Source of the DNA: Microbacterium sp. SD291
GTDB taxonomy: Bacteria; Actinomycetota; Actinomycetes; Actinomycetales; Microbacteriaceae
Assembly (NCBI RefSeq): GCF_017355365.1
Contig: NZ_JADIJR010000002.1
Location: forward strand, 145,924-209,923
Direction: 5' to 3'
Length of the DNA: 64,000 nucleotides
A program made the translations under genes and the position numbers. The notes beneath the pieces are model-generated. The model ran no database searches. It saw nothing but the letters and a program-made list of their open reading frames with translations, and was not told where the DNA came from. Below are positions 62,075 through 64,000 of this stretch, piece by piece; the first letter of the stretch is position 1; every line of letters starts with the position of its first letter.

Positions 62075-63289
62075 TCATTCGGGTCTCCCCATGTCGCGGG
62101 TCGATTCGTCGATGGCGGACTCGAGCTCGCTCAGCCGGCGGGCGAGGGTGATCAGACCCTGGTCGTCGCCGGGGAGGGGGCCGCCCAGCAGCGACTGGAG
62201 GGAACCTCGGGGGATGCGAAGCCGATCGGCCGCGGCATCCGCGATCTCCTCCGGGCCCGCGTGCACGGCAAGGCCGAGTCGCCGGGCGAGCCTGCGCCTG
62301 CTCCCGTCGCGCAGGGCATCGGCGGCGTGCGCGGCATCCGCGGCCTTCGCGGTCAGCCGGGCGCGCCCGTGCATGGTCTCGGACGCGCGCACGGTGACCG
62401 GCAGCGTCTCGGCCACCAGCGGCCCGAAGCGGCGCCCGCGCCACAGCGCCGCGGCGGCACCGGCGAGCATCAGGAGCAGGATGGCCGGCGTCACCCAGCC
62501 GGGCGTCAGCGAGCCGAGAGTATCCGGCATCTCGCCCTCGATGTCCGAGTCGCCGTAGGTCGGCACGTACCAGACCACCTCGTCGGTCTGGCCGAGCAGG
62601 GCGAGTCCGAGCGCCGCGTTGCCGTTCTCCGTGAGGTAGGCGTTGCTGAAGAGCCGGTCGCCCTCGACCACGGAGCGGCGGATGCCGTCACCCTCGTCGA
62701 CGAGCACGGCCGCAGTGCCGTCGCCGCCGAAGCACCCTTCGACGCCGTCGCCCGGTGTGAAGAGCCGGTCAGGGCGAATCGTGCCGACATCGGCGAACTC
62801 GGGGATCTCGCACCCCGCGTCCACGGCCGCCGAGCTGCCCGCTGCGGAGTCGCCGATCTCCAGGAGGTTCAGCAGATGCGTGCTCGAGGAGAGGAACACG
62901 ACGCGCTGCGCCGGCTCGATCAGCTCCGTGAGCCCTTCGTCGGTGAGCGTGTACGGGTTGGCCATCACGAGCGTCGTGTCGTCGCCGATCGCCGCGCGGG
63001 CCTCGGCGCGCGAGCGGAACACGGAGACCTCGACGCCACGATCGCGGAGGATCTCGGCCATCGCCATCGCACCGGAATCGCCTGTCCCCTCCGGGTCCAG
63101 CGCGCCGTGCGCACCCGGCGCCCGGGCGGTCACCTGGATGACGACGAACACTCCCGCCAGCACGAGGGCCACAAGGAAGCCCCAGCCGGCGAGGGACCGC
63201 AGGAGCGGTCCGCGCGGGGTGCGCACTGCGGTGGATGCTGCGGCGGATGCCGGGGGCGTCTCCGCTGTCGCGTCGTCGATCACGGTCAT
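62075..63289 (-). CDS. DUF4350 domain-containing membrane protein
   Basis: A 404-residue protein with one N-terminal transmembrane segment (about 34-52), an extracytoplasmic DUF4350 domain (about 65-240) and a second membrane segment (about 262-280) before a cytoplasmic tail rich in Arg/Ala. Two Cys in the outer domain (DAGCEIPEF, VEGCFGGDG) may form a disulfide. DUF4350 accompanies MoxR/DUF58/DUF4129 in actinobacteria; function unknown. It starts in the 4-bp overlap with the DUF4129 gene. Confidence 0.85.
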   Translation of the reverse strand: MTVIDDATAETPPASAAASTAVRTPRGPLLRSLAGWGFLVALVLAGVFVVIQVTARAPGAHGALDPEGTGDSGAMAMAEILRDRGVEVSVFRSRAEARAAIGDDTTLVMANPYTLTDEGLTELIEPAQRVVFLSSSTHLLNLLEIGDSAAGSSAAVDAGCEIPEFADVGTIRPDRLFTPGDGVEGCFGGDGTAAVLVDEGDGIRRSVVEGDRLFSNAYLTENGNAALGLALLGQTDEVVWYVPTYGDSDIEGEMPDTLGSLTPGWVTPAILLLMLAGAAAALWRGRRFGPLVAETLPVTVRASETMHGRARLTAKAADAAHAADALRDGSRRRLARRLGLAVHAGPEEIADAAADRLRIPRGSLQSLLGGPLPGDDQGLITLARRLSELESAIDESTRDMGRPE

Positions 63290-63945
63290 CCGGTCACCGC
63301 CTCGGGGTGCGGTGCGGCGATCTCGGGGCGCAGCGCGGCGAGACGATCATCGGTCGCCGCGAGCTCCGCATAGCGCTCTGAGGTCGACGGGTGACGGAGG
63401 TACCTGACGTCATCGAACGACACCGCGGCGGAGCGGACGTGTGCGCTCTCCGCGGGGAAGACGGCGGCGACCTCCCGCGCGATCGACTGCGCGGTCGCGC
63501 CTGGCGCCGGATCGATGAGATCCCGCTCCAGCAGGCCGCGTGCCAGGGCGCGGAAGCGCTGGATCGTCGCGGCATCCCAGTCGCCGGCGCGTGCGCTGCG
63601 CTCGGCATCGGCCCTCAGCTGCGCGGCGGTGCGATCGTCCTCGGCGCCGAGGAGCCCGCCCTGCGGACGGCGGACGACCTTCGCCCCCCGCGGACGACCC
63701 CAGATGATGAGAGCCGCGATGAGCGCGGCGACGATCACGATGCTCACGACGATGAGCGCGCTCGGGCCGATGTTCCCGCCGTTCTCGGGACTGAACAGGT
63801 CTGCGATGAAGCGGCCGATCTCACGCGCGAGGAGGTCGAACCAGGTCGGCTTCGCCTCGGCGTAGCGCGGATTCGAGAGCTCCTCCTCCGCCCAGCGTCT
63901 GGCTTCGTCTCCGTCGGGGACGAAGACGTCGAGCGGCCGGATCAT
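63286..63945 (-). CDS. DUF4129 domain-containing protein
   Basis: A 219-residue protein: cytoplasmic-type amphipathic N-terminus, one transmembrane segment (about 64-88), then the C-terminal DUF4129 domain, with ERSARAGDWDAATIQRFRALARGLLERDLIDPAPGATAQSIAREV. DUF4129 resembles the end of some transglutaminase-like membrane proteins and is part of the MoxR operon. It overlaps genes on both sides by 4 bp. Confidence 0.87.
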   Translation of the reverse strand: MIRPLDVFVPDGDEARRWAEEELSNPRYAEAKPTWFDLLAREIGRFIADLFSPENGGNIGPSALIVVSIVIVAALIAALIIWGRPRGAKVVRRPQGGLLGAEDDRTAAQLRADAERSARAGDWDAATIQRFRALARGLLERDLIDPAPGATAQSIAREVAAVFPAESAHVRSAAVSFDDVRYLRHPSTSERYAELAATDDRLAALRPEIAAPHPEAVTG

Positions 63946-64000
63946 GCGGACCCTTGGCCGCCGGGTCCTGGCGCCGTCCAGGTCGTGTCCGCCGGTGGCA
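63942..64000 (-). CDS. Unknown protein, C-terminal end only (runs off right edge)
   Basis: The minus strand is open from the window edge to a stop at 63942-63944 that overlaps the DUF4129 start (ATGA). The visible end reads PPADTTWTAPGPGGQGSA. A Pro/Gly-rich tail with this coupling suggests the next gene of the same operon; its family cannot be told from 18 residues. Confidence 0.5.
   Translation of the reverse strand, partial: PPADTTWTAPGPGGQGSA

Overview
The window is 64 kb of high-GC actinobacterial chromosome, gene-dense on both strands, with many ATGA/GTGA overlaps and many GTG starts. Gene content fits Microbacteriaceae, and Microbacterium is my best guess from gene families and codon habits: UPF0182, the manA-whiB2-DUF5719-DUF3499-ahcY synteny block, the MoxR/DUF58/DUF4129/DUF4350 block, DUF6541, and frequent 'gcggatgcc'-type codons. 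No phage, transposase, CRISPR array or rRNA operon was seen. Genus assignment is inference; actinobacterial origin is secure.

Layout. 1-6.4 kb: the end of a UPF0182 membrane protein, two identical initiator tRNA-Met genes around a small unknown gene, a nitrilase-superfamily amidase, an aminotransferase and an HtrA-like protease. 6.4-12.9 kb: a teichoic-acid-like block with four CDP-glycerol-type glycerophosphotransferases (the last two a tandem duplication) and a membrane GT2. 12.9-18.7 kb: birA, a PH-domain membrane protein, purK, purE, an LCP-family cell-wall ligase and a glycosyltransferase. 18.8-46.6 kb: a large surface-glycan locus. It holds a secreted FG-GAP repeat protein, a first Wzm/Wzt exporter with a DUF6541 membrane protein, and a GT2/DUF2304 pair. 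It also holds the WbpD/WbpE/WbpB-like genes for a 2,3-diamino-uronic acid sugar with a flippase-like ABC protein, several GT2/GT4 enzymes, a UDP-sugar dehydrogenase and a GtrA/GtrB/GT-C three-gene operon. The locus ends in a galactofuranose module: glf, a second Wzm/Wzt pair, GlfT1- and GlfT2-like transferases and galE. 46.6-49.3 kb: two adjacent O-antigen-ligase/polymerase-type membrane proteins. 49.4-57.8 kb: manA, whiB2, a very large GT2-membrane protein, DUF5719, a metallopeptidase-like protein, DUF3499 and ahcY. 57.8-64 kb: RDD and SpoIIM-family membrane proteins, then the DUF58-MoxR-DUF4350-DUF4129 operon, running off the right edge.

How it fits together. Most of the window appears dedicated to building, exporting and anchoring cell-envelope polymers. 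Sugar nucleotides (UDP-Galf from GalE+Glf, a diacetamido-uronic acid from the Wbp-like set, mannose-6-P via ManA) feed glycosyltransferases. Two ABC-2 exporters and a flippase-like ABC protein move the products. WaaL-type and LCP-type proteins could join them to the wall.

A striking regulatory theme is that about 17 genes carry a TANNNT -10-like hexamer ending exactly 6 or 7 nt before the start codon, several more carry near matches, and most of these lack a separate leader. This suggests extensive leaderless transcription.
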